Below, piece by piece: positions 20,025 through 29,004 of a DNA stretch of 64,000 nt. The notes under the pieces were generated by a model. The model was not told the DNA's origin, did not search any database, and worked only from the letters and a program-made list of their open reading frames with translations. The position numbers were made by a program, and so were the translations under genes. Position 1 is the stretch's first letter, and each line of letters begins with the position of its first letter. This stretch comes from Sabellastarte sp. h YS-2021 (Eukaryota > Annelida > Polychaeta > Sabellida > Sabellidae), in assembly GCA_964017235.1 (NCBI GenBank), contig OZ024936.1, forward strand, positions 10,268,496-10,332,495, read 5' to 3'.

Positions 20025-22283
20025 CTATTGTGTATCCTGAATCTGTTGGGCTGCCACCACCGGGCCCAAATGATACAACTCAGAATCCGCCCAGGCCAAG
20101 TCTTTCAGGTAAAACTGGGTAAATGTATTATGAGCCTTCCAGTGACAAGCGGAAAGGATCTGATCTAGAGAAATTCCACCCTGAAAAGCCCTAGAGGCTG
20201 CGAAAGCACGGACATCGTGGGCTCTGACTTGATGTAAATCCTGAGCTTTCTGGTCGGAAAGTTGATAACACAACAGTACCGTCTGTTTAACCCAGGAGGA
20301 AATGGTGGCAGGGACAATGTCCTTCTGAAAACCTGTCTTGAAAGACACAAAGACCAGTTCCTTTCCCTGACGGGAATCCTTGGTCCGGTCCAGGTAGTAA
20401 CGTAAAGCCCGTACTGGGCACAGAGACCTGTCCCCAGACAAGGACTTATCCAACGTTGGAGCTAGAGCTGGAATGACTACTGGAGCCACCGAAGTTGGTC
20501 CATCCCGAGCCAGCTGGTTTTTGGAGAGGAAACTGGGAGATGGATACAAGGAAACTTTACTCCAGTCCTCTTGGTGCCTGATATTCTTAGCTAACCAGGC
20601 ATGGATTTCGCTTCTTCTTTTGCCTGACCCCAGGGCCAAAAGGAAAACCGTCTTAAAGGTCAGATGCTTCAGCGAAGCCTTCCTTAGAGGCTCGAAGGGA
20701 GCCTTGGTAAGCTGATGGAGCACTAGCGAAAGGTTCCAGGAAGGGACCCCTCTTCGACCTTTCGGTTTGTCCCTATGAAAACTGTCTAACAGGCGGGTAA
20801 GATTTTCATCTGAGCTTATATTGAGCTTGTCATTACCCACCATATCTGCGATGGCTGTCCTATAACCATCAATGGTGCTGGGTTGCAGATTCCTCTCGTT
20901 GAAGAGGTAAAGGAGAAAATCCGCAATATGATTCACAGAGGGTGACCTGAAGTCCACCTTGTTCGATTTACACCACTTGACAAATATGGTCCACTTTGAC
21001 TTGTACACGGCTCTGGTTGAACCCCTCTGAGGAGCCTCAATTTGTGCTGCCACCTCTTCAGAGAAGCCGTGTTTCCTGATGGTAGAGCTTCTAGGAGCCA
21101 AGCATGAAGATTCAGATTCTGAAGGCTCCGGTGAACTAGCCCGTTGAAAGGCTGAGTCACTAGGTCCCTTGTTAGAGGAAGGGTGAAGGGGATCTGAACG
21201 GATAGGTCCACCAGGTCCCAAAACCAAGGCATGTTTGGCCAACCTGGGGCAATCAGAATCATCCTGTGACAACCCTGATCCCTTATCTTCGAAACTACCT
21301 GAGGGAGCAGGGAGACTGGGGGGAATGAATAAGCGTTCAGATTCTCCCAGGACAAGCTCAGGGCATCTACTGCCCAGGCTGCCTGATCCGGGACCGGTGA
21401 CACAAACCGGGGCAGTTTGTGATTGAACCTGGTCGCAAACAAGTCCACTAGCGGTGGGGGCCACCTGGAACACAACTGACTGAAAACCTGAGGGGAGAGA
21501 GACCATTCGGTCTGAATCACTTGATTGTGCTTGTCGGCTATCACATTTAAGCGACCCGGAATGTGCCTTGCCCTTAGCGTTATGCCCCTGTGATGGCACC
21601 AGGACAGGAGTCTCCAAAGGAGGGCACAGAGAGAGCCTGACCTCATACCCCCCTGTTTGTTTATGTAAGAGACCACTGTGGTATTGTCTGTTGCCACCAG
21701 AACAATCTGATCCTTGCACAGATGCTCTAACTGTCGTAAGGCCAGAAGGACTGCTTTCATCTCGAGAAAATTTATATGAAGGCGACCTTCGAGAGGGGAC
21801 CAAACGCCTCTTGCAGTGAAGTCTCCTAAGTGTGCGCCCCAACCTTCGTTTGAGGCGTCTGTAAATATATGCACGGCGTGCTGAAGAGGGTGCAGGGGTT
21901 GACCTTTCAGCACATTGGCTTCGTCCAACCACCAGTCCAAATGAGGATGGAGTGACTGAGAGACCGGAATAACTTTCTCTAGGACTTCCGGGACATGCCA
22001 GTATTTCTTCAGATGCCACTGAATGGGCCTCATATGAAGGCGACCTGCACACACTTGTTTCTCGGTGGCCGTCAGGAGGCCTATCAAGGACATGAATTGT
22101 CGAACCGTACACTGGTGATGGTCTTTCATGAACCTCAATTTCCCCTGAAGGGTTTCCCACCGGTCCTGAGTGGGTAGAACCCGGCCGGTGATCAGGTCGA
22201 ACCGGTAACCTAAAAAATTGAAGACCTGTTTGGGAACTAACTCTGATTTGGTCATATTTACTACCCAACCTAACTGCCGACAT
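20025..22283 (-). CDS. DIRS copy B tyrosine recombinase (with N-terminal extension overlapping RT)
   Basis: Integrates the circular DNA form into the genome. The C-terminal ~345 residues are a tyrosine recombinase: a SAM-like N-terminal part (YKSKWTIFVKWCKSN, LQPSTIDGYRTAI), first catalytic Arg in GSGKRRSEIHAW (about 20600-20630), HDVR at about 20210-20221, HW in SACHWKAHN, and the nucleophile Tyr in FTQFYLKDL (about 20110). The first ~400 residues overlap the RT in another frame and are basic and Ser/Pro-rich. The annotated start is an arbitrary Met in an open frame; in the same frame, beyond a TAG at 22542-22544, lies the Cys-rich stretch. The true start is unknown. The catalytic domain looks intact. 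Confidence 0.9.
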   Translation of the reverse strand: MSAVRLGSKYDQIRVSSQTGLQFFRLPVRPDHRPGSTHSGPVGNPSGEIEVHERPSPVYGSTIHVLDRPPDGHRETSVCRSPSYEAHSVASEEILACPGSPRESYSGLSVTPSSFGLVVGRSQCAERSTPAPSSARRAYIYRRLKRRLGRTLRRLHCKRRLVPSRRSPSYKFSRDESSPSGLTTVRASVQGSDCSGGNRQYHSGLLHKQTGGYEVRLSLCPPLETPVLVPSQGHNAKGKAHSGSLKCDSRQAQSSDSDRMVSLPSGFQSVVFQVAPTASGLVCDQVQSQTAPVCVTGPGSGSLGSRCPELVLGESERLFIPPSLPAPSGSFEDKGSGLSQDDSDCPRLAKHALVLGPGGPIRSDPLHPSSNKGPSDSAFQRASSPEPSESESSCLAPRSSTIRKHGFSEEVAAQIEAPQRGSTRAVYKSKWTIFVKWCKSNKVDFRSPSVNHIADFLLYLFNERNLQPSTIDGYRTAIADMVGNDKLNISSDENLTRLLDSFHRDKPKGRRGVPSWNLSLVLHQLTKAPFEPLRKASLKHLTFKTVFLLALGSGKRRSEIHAWLAKNIRHQEDWSKVSLYPSPSFLSKNQLARDGPTSVAPVVIPALAPTLDKSLSGDRSLCPVRALRYYLDRTKDSRQGKELVFVSFKTGFQKDIVPATISSWVKQTVLLCYQLSDQKAQDLHQVRAHDVRAFAASRAFQGGISLDQILSACHWKAHNTFTQFYLKDLAWADSELYHLGPVVAAQQIQDTQ

Positions 22284-23263
22284 AGGGCCAAGAGGGTCTG
22301 GGTATGTTGTAGGCAGATTTCTGGGGAAGGGGCTCTCAGTAACCAGTCGTCTAGGTACTGGTGGATCCTGATACCCCTCGCTTGAGCCATGAGTTTCACT
22401 TCTTTGACCACCTTGGTAAACTCCAGGGGAGCTGTGGCCAGTCCGAATGGCAGGGCTGTGAACTGGAAAGTTTGATGAAACAGGAAGAACCTGAGATACT
22501 TTCTTGATCTTGGGGCTATGGGGATGTGGAAGTAAGCGTCGCTAAAGTCCAGCGAAGTGACCCACTCCCCCGTCTTCAAGGATAAGCGGATTGTTTCCGG
22601 AGTTTCCATCTTGAATGTGCCGGTACTGAGACAGAGATTCAACCGACTTAAGTCTAAGATTGGTCTCCATTTGCCGTTTGGTTTGGGAACCAGGAACAGG
22701 CGGTTGTAAAAGGCCAGGGACGACTTGACCACTACCTTTTCTACTACCAACTTTCGCATGAGACTTACAAGAGCCTCTTTGAGATGCATGTTTTTGGATG
22801 GGTTTGCATAACCACTTTGAACCACTGGGAACCTGGTTAGAACCGGTCTTTGTTTGAAGGGCAAAGTGTAACCCCTTTTTAGGATAGAGACTACCCGGGG
22901 ATTTGAACCCATGGTTTGCCAAACTTGCCAAAATTCCTGAAGTCTGCCCCCTACATTGTGTTCGGAGACAGCACTGGGGACACTGGGAACAATAGGGGCA
23001 AAAACACAAGGATCTACACAAAAAACACTTTTGACAGACTTTATTTTGTTCAGACAATTGCCGGGGCCTACTCCTTTCTTTTGCGGATGCCCGTGTGAAA
23101 GAACAGAACGAACAGGACTGACAACAGGACAATACACAGCCCGACGACTCTCGGGTTTGAACAATGGAACCTTGTTTACTGTCTGAAATTTGTCCAAGCT
23201 TATGTTTGCAGACACACTTTTGTCCTGACACTGAGGGTCCAACTGACTTTGATGTACTAAACT
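20933..23263 (-). CDS. DIRS copy B reverse transcriptase-RNase H
   Basis: Copies element RNA. Domains in order: lead-in (GGRLQEFWQVW, GYTLPF), RT palm motifs (NRLFLVPKPNGKWRPILD, SLDFSDAYFHIPI, ALPFGLATAPLEF, HQYLDDWLLRA with the YLDD active site at about 22346-22361), RNase H (HIFTDASNEGWGAH, LEMKAVLLAL, ATDNTTVVSYIN, RHIPGRLNVIAD) and a C-terminal domain (DLFATRFNHKLPRFV, APGWPNMPWFWDL). The frame opens at about 23263 without an ATG, and is -1 relative to gag; two stops lie between the gag stop and this frame, so direct -1 slippage at the gag end would not reach it. It overlaps the recombinase ORF by about 1.35 kb. Catalytic residues appear intact. Confidence 0.92.
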   Translation of the reverse strand, partial: SLVHQSQLDPQCQDKSVSANISLDKFQTVNKVPLFKPESRRAVYCPVVSPVRSVLSHGHPQKKGVGPGNCLNKIKSVKSVFCVDPCVFAPIVPSVPSAVSEHNVGGRLQEFWQVWQTMGSNPRVVSILKRGYTLPFKQRPVLTRFPVVQSGYANPSKNMHLKEALVSLMRKLVVEKVVVKSSLAFYNRLFLVPKPNGKWRPILDLSRLNLCLSTGTFKMETPETIRLSLKTGEWVTSLDFSDAYFHIPIAPRSRKYLRFFLFHQTFQFTALPFGLATAPLEFTKVVKEVKLMAQARGIRIHQYLDDWLLRAPSPEICLQHTQTLLALCRQLGWVVNMTKSELVPKQVFNFLGYRFDLITGRVLPTQDRWETLQGKLRFMKDHHQCTVRQFMSLIGLLTATEKQVCAGRLHMRPIQWHLKKYWHVPEVLEKVIPVSQSLHPHLDWWLDEANVLKGQPLHPLQHAVHIFTDASNEGWGAHLGDFTARGVWSPLEGRLHINFLEMKAVLLALRQLEHLCKDQIVLVATDNTTVVSYINKQGGMRSGSLCALLWRLLSWCHHRGITLRARHIPGRLNVIADKHNQVIQTEWSLSPQVFSQLCSRWPPPLVDLFATRFNHKLPRFVSPVPDQAAWAVDALSLSWENLNAYSFPPVSLLPQVVSKIRDQGCHRMILIAPGWPNMPWFWDLVDLSVQIPFTLPLTRDLVTQPFNGLVHRSLQNLNLHAWLLEALPSGNTASLKRWQHKLRLLRGVQPEPCTSQSGPYLSSGVNRTRWTSGHPL

Positions 23264-23597
23264 TTACTGTTGGACCACCTAGATAATTGTCATTTATAGG
23301 GCTTAAAGGACTGCCCTTTAGAAAAACGGGGGTTAGAACCCCGGCCACGTCCCCTTCCTCTGGACCTATTTCGGCCAAACTGTCTCCATGGCTGACTTTG
23401 CTGTTGAGAGGATTGGTCAGTGGAAGATGTTTGTTTCCTATCCTTACGGTCGTAAGGCTTATATCTTTGCGTACCCTTCCAACTTGCGTGCTGAGTAGCA
23501 CCCGGTCCGGGCCTCTGAGCAACGCTACTAGTTTCAAATTTTTGGATATCCTGCTCCGCAGACATGATGGCTGCATCAGGGAAGAGACCGTATCCAA
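22542..23597 (-). CDS. Overlapping Cys-rich frame in copy B
   Basis: A 350-codon open frame, in the same frame as the tyrosine recombinase, overlapping the end of gag and the start of RT. It carries two Cys clusters (CCQSCSFC, then CQKCFLCRSLCFCPYC, SQCPQCC) conserved in spacing with copy A and partly with copy D. It overlaps gag on one side and the RT frame on the other, so it could act as a bridging frame. It ends at a TAG (22542-22544) formed by an RT Ser codon in the other frame. Real translation is unproven, and it could be a shadow of RT. Confidence 0.4.
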   Translation of the reverse strand: MDTVSSLMQPSCLRSRISKNLKLVALLRGPDRVLLSTQVGRVRKDISLTTVRIGNKHLPLTNPLNSKVSHGDSLAEIGPEEGDVAGVLTPVFLKGSPLSPINDNYLGGPTVKFSTSKSVGPSVSGQKCVCKHKLGQISDSKQGSIVQTRESSGCVLSCCQSCSFCSFTRASAKERSRPRQLSEQNKVCQKCFLCRSLCFCPYCSQCPQCCLRTQCRGQTSGILASLANHGFKSPGSLYPKKGLHFALQTKTGSNQVPSGSKWLCKPIQKHASQRGSCKSHAKVGSRKGSGQVVPGLLQPPVPGSQTKRQMETNLRLKSVESLSQYRHIQDGNSGNNPLILEDGGVGHFAGL

Positions 23598-25509
23598 ACA
23601 AGGGGGCGTTCCTCAGCAAGTTCATGGTATCCTGTTTAACGCCTTGTTTCACAAAATCAAGATATGAGTCTCTCCTTAAGAGAACCAGGTTGGCCATATT
23701 CACAAACAAACTGTCCGCCAAATGCTGAAGAGACGTGCCCATGGCCACCGACACCTTTTGATGAAAGGCCATGAGGTCACGCAGGTCATTCAAAGCATTG
23801 GCCACGTCCTGCGAACACTTTCCTTTGCCAAGACGAGAGGACAACAGAGAGATGTTCTGTGACATCTTCTCCTGAAGTTCGGTGGAACAGCGACTGAAGC
23901 CTGCCGCATGATTGATGATATAACTGTCTTCACGTGCGGCACGTTCCCACCTGCGTAGGGATTCTTGGGCAATAGGCCTGGAGGGAGGGCCTGTGGACGG
24001 GTAAGCAGAGGCACGAGTTATCCTTGGGAAATGAGAATTAACCTTGGTCTAAGTGTTTCTCCAGTTGAAAACAGAACGACCAGGACGATGTGGTCCGTCA
24101 GTCTTAATCAGGTGCATCTTGTACCATTTCTCCTGCGACTTTGGCACCTTGATGAACTGGTCACGTCGCAAACCTGCGGAATCTTGTGAGCGAGAGGGGT
24201 AACCCTCTGCGACAGTGAGATTCAACCTTTCCAACTTCTGGCACAACCAGTCGTCTGGGGGCATGGCGACTGAGATGCGTGTGGGTTTCCTTGGGTTCTT
24301 CCCTTTCCAAGGGTTATTTGACTTGTCCGGTTCTGAAAAGTCTGTTTCAAAGGCCGGAATGTGGTGCCAACCCATAAACGCTCTCACAGAACATACCGTC
24401 TCCCTGTAAGACATATCTTCAGTCTGCTCCGGTGGGTCTGCAACATCAGAAAAATGACCATCCTCAGAACCGGAACCGGAAGCAGACCGGTCTAAATCAT
24501 CGTCAGATACTTGTTCATACTGTTCTTGAGGAAATGCATAGGCACCGGCACCGGTGATATCAAGACTGGTATCCTGTTCCGGTGGAGCCCGTGGAGTGGA
24601 AGATGCAGACTGGAAGAGTGAACCGGATGACTGCTTCACATCCTGACTCTGGGTAGACCTGTCCCATTTTGAAACACCCGACTGATGAGCAGACTCTGGT
24701 CCGGAGCTGGCACCAGGCAAAGGGGAAGAAGAGGGAGCTTTAGTTTTAGACTTTGACACCGGTGTAGGTGACCGGTCACGTCTCTTCTCCGGTTTGGAAA
24801 CATCTTTGCTGCTCTTAGATTTAGATGAAGATTTGGTATCACTTTTATCAGAATGTTTGTCTTTTCTGGATTTGTGAGATTTCTTCTTATCCTTGGCATC
24901 TACCAGGGTCGCAGCAAGTGGAGCCTCAACAGCTACCGGTACCTTCACCGGACCGGTGGGACGGGTAGCTGGAGCTAAGAAGGGGTTATCAGAAATGAGA
25001 TTCTGAGTGTCGACCGGCTTGACTGAAGATACAGGAGTGGAAAACACGTTACCTCTAGAAAGAAGTGCCTCCATCCTAGCAAACTGCTCTGACCATTTAT
25101 CCGCAATGGCTGCCAACTGGTCTGAGGTAACAAAACTAGCCGGCTGATGAGATGAAGAAGGTGGAGTAGCAGGGGGATTAACAGAAGACTGAGCCTGCTG
25201 GCCAGAAGGAGATTGAAAAGTCGGTTCACTATCCATACCTTCAACCGGCTGTAAAACAATAACTTCTTTCGGGGAAACTAACAACCCTGCTTTCTTGTCT
25301 CTTCTAATTTTATAAATTGGAGTGGACAACATTTCCTTCTGAGCCGGAGTAAAGCCATCACAAATCTTACACGGCTTGTCCTTCACACAATTGTCTTCCC
25401 CTATAAGCTTTTCGCGGCACCGTGCACATTTTTCATGCAAGTCGAAAAGAGCCATAACATGGCCACAGGAACCCCTTCTTTGTCCCTTCTTATCTCCCGG
25501 AGATGCCAT
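23290..25509 (-). pseudogene. DIRS copy B gag, one in-frame TAG
   Basis: Structural protein. The ATG at 25509 (MASPGDKKGQRRGSCGHVMA) is preferred over upstream non-ATG codons because copy A starts at the same place. An N-terminal Cys-rich module follows (CARCREKL...NCVKDKPCKICDGF), then a Lys/Ser-rich and Pro/Ser-rich linker, the core (MSYRETVCSVRAFMGWHHIP, DWLCQKLERLNLTVAEGYPSR), a helical part (LRRWERAARED, ADSLFVNMANLVLLRRDSYL) and a basic Gly/Arg tail (RNRSRGRGRGRG). A single TAG at 24049-24051 interrupts an otherwise continuous frame; copy C reads through the same region without it. This may be a disabling mutation, or less likely a regulated read-through stop. Confidence 0.87.
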
Positions 25510-25621
25510 GACACTTGTTACACACAACTAACACAAATATTTGAAGCAATAAGCTTGAGAAGAAGTATGTAAATTAATATTTTAAAGTTTCTCTTAAATC
25601 CCAAGCGTTCTTCACGCGCCA

Positions 25622-25824
25622 AACAAAAAGAGGAAGAGCGCATGCGCTGCGCGTGCGCAGTACACCGGCAGGGAGACTATACAGCCACCTGGCGAGTGAA
25701 CAGGACGCTACCGGTCCCGGCCAGAGCCCAGCTCAGGACGTTTTTTTCTAACGTTTGGCATGACCGGCAAGGCGCCGGACAAATGCATCTGTCCACTAGG
25801 TAAGATGTATTAACGCAATAAAAA
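25622..25824 (-). repeat. 5' (right) inverted terminal repeat of DIRS copy B
   Basis: Sense 5' end, pairing with the left repeat. It contains GCGCATGCGC (25638-25647) next to tgcgcgtgcgcag, matching the NRF-1 consensus, where the other DIRS family in this window has a CRE palindrome. It ends in gtattaacgcaataaaa. The gag ATG follows about 110 bases downstream. Confidence 0.9.
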
Positions 25825-26148
25825 ATGACTATTTTCAAAGAAACAGCCATCACAGTAAAGATGATCTTTCATTCAAAATGAGGTCAAAATTATTCTCAGA
25901 CAAAGAGAGAAAATATAATCTATATAAAGGAGTGTGGTACACGTTGTTTTATGTATCTGTATATACTGCTATGGATACTATTGCACAGAATATAAACTGA
26001 GAACAATCTAATCTGGATCAGCATATATTCAGATTTTTTTGGCTTTGCATGATAAACTGGCAAACATTCTGGTTAACTTAATTGGTAATTTAAGACAACC
26101 ATCTTATGTTAAACACTTCTAAGTTTTAAATATAGGGTCAGACAAAAC
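25825..26148. other. Flank between DIRS copy B and the fold-back element
   Basis: No supported feature. A phrase ttcattcaaaatgaggtcaaaatt at about 25872 resembles 27931-27945 and may be an old dispersed repeat. Confidence 0.35.
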
Positions 26149-26458
26149 ACCATCCTACGAAAGCCTGGAACCGCCATCCAAATTCAAAATATGAAGTATG
26201 CTATTTGGAATTCCAAATACGTATTTGGAATTCCAAATACGTATTCGGAATTCCAAATACAGTATTTGGAATTCCATATACGCTATTCGGAATTCCAAAT
26301 ACGTATTTGGAATTCCAAATACGCTATTTGGAATTCCAAATACGTATTCGGAATTCCAAATACCCTATTCGGAATTCCAAATACCCTATTCGGAATTCCA
26401 AATACCCTATTCGGAATTCCAAATACCTTATTCGGAATTCCAAATCATAAAATCATAA
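26149..26458 (+). repeat. Left arm of a fold-back element: TIR plus palindromic GGAATTCC array
   Basis: The 8 bp ACCATCCT (26149-26156) precedes the terminal repeat acgaaagcctggaaccgcc (from 26157). This leads into an array of ~20 bp units of ggaattccaaatacgtattt type from about 26200 to 26450. Each unit is a palindrome, so the array is self-complementary. The first units vary and the last five are nearly identical. The right arm at 39090-39312 is the inverted counterpart and is followed by the same ACCATCCT. Confidence 0.85.
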
Positions 26459-27393
26459 AGATGCTCTAAATCTTGAAATATTGCACAAAAGATATATGGC
26501 TAGGAAAGCTAGCCTGATAGTAATTTTGACCTAGTTTCAAAAACAAAATGGCTGCTATATCACATGTTTAATGTTAAATGGGGTTATCTTATTACAAAAG
26601 ACCTTATATCTCCCTTATCCTTGCTCCTAGGGGTTCGGACTGTGAACAGTTTTCAAAGGTGTTATGTGACTTGCAATGGCAAGCTGATAAAAGCTGCTCT
26701 AAGGAGACTCCTCACTGGAACACCTGATCAGAGAACTCATAGCACAGGATCACAGTCTGCTTGATAATGGCAGGGGAGTGCCTGACTGGTGCCTGGCTGA
26801 CAATGCCGTTAGCCAAGACCTTCACTATGCCAGTTTCACCAGCAAAGACCTTCACAGCCTACTACTGTGGTGACATCTGAGAGACCCTTCATACCACCAA
26901 TTCAGCCTGCTACCAGTTCCAGTGTTGTGCAGTCTACTCGACCAGTCATTCAGGTCTCTAGCAGTCAGACTCAACCTACTACTGGTTCCAGTGATCCAGC
27001 TTTTAGCCTTCCAGTGATTTAACCTGGTGATTTATTTTTTGTCAATTTAATTGTGCATTATATATAGGTTTATGTGAATTTAATTGTGCATAATATGCTG
27101 GTTTATTTAAAAGAAAGTTTACCAAGAATCCAAAGATTTTTTTTCATCTTAACCTAAGGAAGCTTCTGTTTGATGAGATGGGGGTAGGATCTTGTGGTCG
27201 GGGACAGGATTAACAAGGATGTTCCCCACCCGGGGGAGGGGAAGATTTCCATTTTCCAGGGGGAAAATTTACCTTTACACCAGTCTACGAAGCTGCTAGT
27301 GGAAGCCAGATTGTTATTGTCCCTGTGAGATGTATTTGCCTCAGTCTTACAGTCACATCACTAAAGTAACAGACTGCTACCAGTTATAGTGAT

Positions 27394-27850
27394 ATGCAAG
27401 ACCTTCAAGTCACCGGACTGGCTGTTCAGAAAACACCAGTCAGACTCTTACCGGCAAGAGTGTCCAGCCCATATCTTCATTGGTTGGTGCTGCTCTCTCA
27501 CAGGACCCAGATTCTGATCTGGAGTAGCATAGCTATCCATCCTCCCCTGCTCAATTCATGGAGGAAGAGGGCGAGGTATCTGATCAGGATACTGCTATGC
27601 CAGAGCAAGAACTGGACCAATAGCTGAGTGATGAGCAGAACTACTGGGAGACCATCAGAGGGGTCAGGTCCTTCATAGGGTGGCACCAGGTTCAGCCTCA
27701 TCTCAATGTGACAATCCCTTTGCCAGTCCCAGGACAAAGCCAACTGGTGAAGTCCCTGTAAAGCAACCTTCAGATGACTGGCTGTGTAGCAAGATGGAGA
27801 AATTCAACATCACTCTCACTGAAGGCTACTTTACCTGTGGTTCTGAAACT
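27394..27850 (+). pseudogene. DIRS relic H gag core fragment
   Basis: The plus-strand translation shows the conserved gag core LSDEQNYWETIRGVRSFIGW, then CDNPFASPRTKPTGEVPVKQPSDDWLC split over two frames, and KMEKFNITLTEGY. It aligns with copies A and C. Pro/Ser/Thr-rich gag linker is recognisable upstream (26870-27010). Broken by a frameshift near 27640-27680 and a stop; truncated after GSET. It is the only DIRS coding fragment on the plus strand. Confidence 0.75.
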
Positions 27851-28243
27851 TTGATGAAATTCTCTGCAATATTTCAAGACTTAGAGCATCTTTATCGTAT
27901 TCAAAAAATCGCCTATGGGGGTCATTTTATTTTCAAAATGAGGCTACAAATTTGCACAGACATGTTTTCATAGCCATAAACATCCCCTACATATTTGGTG
28001 AAGATATCTTCATAAATTAATGAGATATTAAGGTTTATCTAAAAACATGACAAAAGGGATGCACAGACAGACGCATGTATGGAAGGCATATCATAACCCC
28101 CTGACCACATCTTTCAGCCGCTGGTGAGAGATTAAAAAAGATCATCATCATGAACATCAAATCAGTGGCATGGTTCCCTTTAGGAGGTTTATTTCCAGGG
28201 ATTGAACTCGTACCTCTCTATCCCTACCTCAGAGCAGGTCTGT

Positions 28244-28258
28244 AAAAAAGGGGAGGGG
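28244..28258 (+). promoter_or_regulatory. Polypurine tract of relic H
   Basis: Sense sequence aaaaaaggggagggg, between a recombinase 3' region and an internal complementary region. It corresponds to the tracts in copies B, C, E and G. Confidence 0.45.
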
Positions 28259-28457
28259 CAAATTTGGTATTCTGCCAACATAGGTGACCAACCTATGGGA
28301 CTGGCTACAGTCCTGTTTAAGGATACCTTTGTCTTAATATTACAGTTCAATTGTAGTCCCTAGTAACTGACCTGCCCACCAAGCGGTAGTTATTCTACCA
28401 AACTGTCCATTAGGTAAGATGTATTAACGCAATAAACTTGTGCAATTAATAACTAAA

Positions 28458-28680
28458 TTGCAAATTTAATAAGTAAATTAAATTTTTATAAGTTAATACC
28501 TATCCAATGGACAATTGCTAATCCAGCCCGCCAAACGACAGAAAAAGTCATCTTATATGAGTGCTTAATGCCCTCACAAGCAGGTCGGTCCCAGTACTGT
28601 GCACTCAGATGGCGCCTCGTACTTCCTTCCTGTCTAGACAAGATGTCATAGCATCTTTTTCATTGTCTAAACCTATTAGA
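28458..28680 (-). repeat. 3' (left) inverted terminal repeat of DIRS copy C
   Basis: Starts ttgcaaatttaataagtaaa as in copies E and G and contains the gcgcctcgtacttccttcctg block. The CRE-like site is degenerate (gatgtcat). Confidence 0.82.
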
Positions 28681-28722
28681 CACCTAGTAAGCTGATAGCG
28701 GGGTCAGTGGGATGGTCTTGTG

Positions 28723-28806
28723 TGTCCATTGGAGAGGGTATTAACTTACAAAAATTTAATTTACTCATTTTATTGCGTTAATACATCCTATCCAATGGAC
28801 AATTGC
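28723..28806 (-). repeat. Internal complementary region of DIRS copy C
   Basis: Joins complements of both termini (gtccattggagagggtatt and gcgttaatacatcctatcc). It lacks about 14 bases of the middle (ttattaaatttgcaa) present in E and G, so circle formation from this copy would be impaired. Confidence 0.85.
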
Positions 28807-28991
28807 TGAATAACTACCACTTGGTCGGCGGGTAAGTTACTAGGGACTTGTGTAAACTCACAATAGCAAATTTTTTAGCCTACAGTCTAGGCTGACTTCG
28901 TCAGAACTATAGGCCCAGTCCTGTGTTGACCTTAAGATCAGGAAACCCTGTAAGGCCATGGTCGGTTGTCAGCAGCCGCTTACTGACGTCG

Positions 28992-29004
28992 CCCCCCCTT
29001 TTAG
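28992..29004 (-). promoter_or_regulatory. Polypurine tract of copy C
   Basis: Sense sequence ctaaaaggggggg just upstream of the internal complementary region, matching the other copies in position. Confidence 0.45.

Larger units (their letters stand above)
19266..25824 (-). mobile_element. DIRS-type retrotransposon, copy B (near complete)
   Basis: A 6.56 kb minus-strand element with all the parts expected of DIRS elements: inverted terminal repeats (19266-19496 and 25622-25824), an internal complementary region (19558-19653), gag, RT-RNase H and a tyrosine recombinase overlapping the RT. It is a different family from copies A, C, D, E and G, with terminus gcatctgtccactaggtaag in place of gcaattgtccattggatagg. 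The only clear lesions are a TAG in gag and small differences at the left terminus. No methyltransferase domain was seen. It is the best candidate for a recently active element in the window. Confidence 0.93.
26459..28457. mobile_element. DIRS relic H and associated debris
   Basis: A mosaic. 26590-26625 is a scrap of the ~160 bp repeat (ccttatatctccctta). 26630-26780 resembles the minus-strand 3' end of a recombinase gene (ttatgtgacttgcaatggc, ggatcacagtctgcttga). 26790-27850 is a plus-strand gag relic. 28160-28457 is a plus-strand 3' region with a polypurine tract and half of an internal complementary region (ctgtccattaggtaagatgt...gcaataaac). A 29 bp sequence at 26458-26486 recurs inverted at 27865-27893 with one mismatch, bracketing the gag relic. 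Pol is missing. Orientation switches imply internal inversion. Confidence 0.65.

Noticed and set aside
22542-23597. Calling the Cys-rich frame a stand-alone zinc-finger gene
   Set aside because: It has no ATG start and overlaps both gag and RT; kept only as a possible part of the recombinase ORF.
19266-25824. Endogenous retrovirus or LTR retrotransposon
   Set aside because: No LTRs, protease or DDE integrase; inverted repeats, internal complementary region and tyrosine recombinase define DIRS.
26191-26469. Three overlapping open frames in a short-period array
   Set aside because: They reflect the palindromic GGAATTCC repeat; no protein feature.
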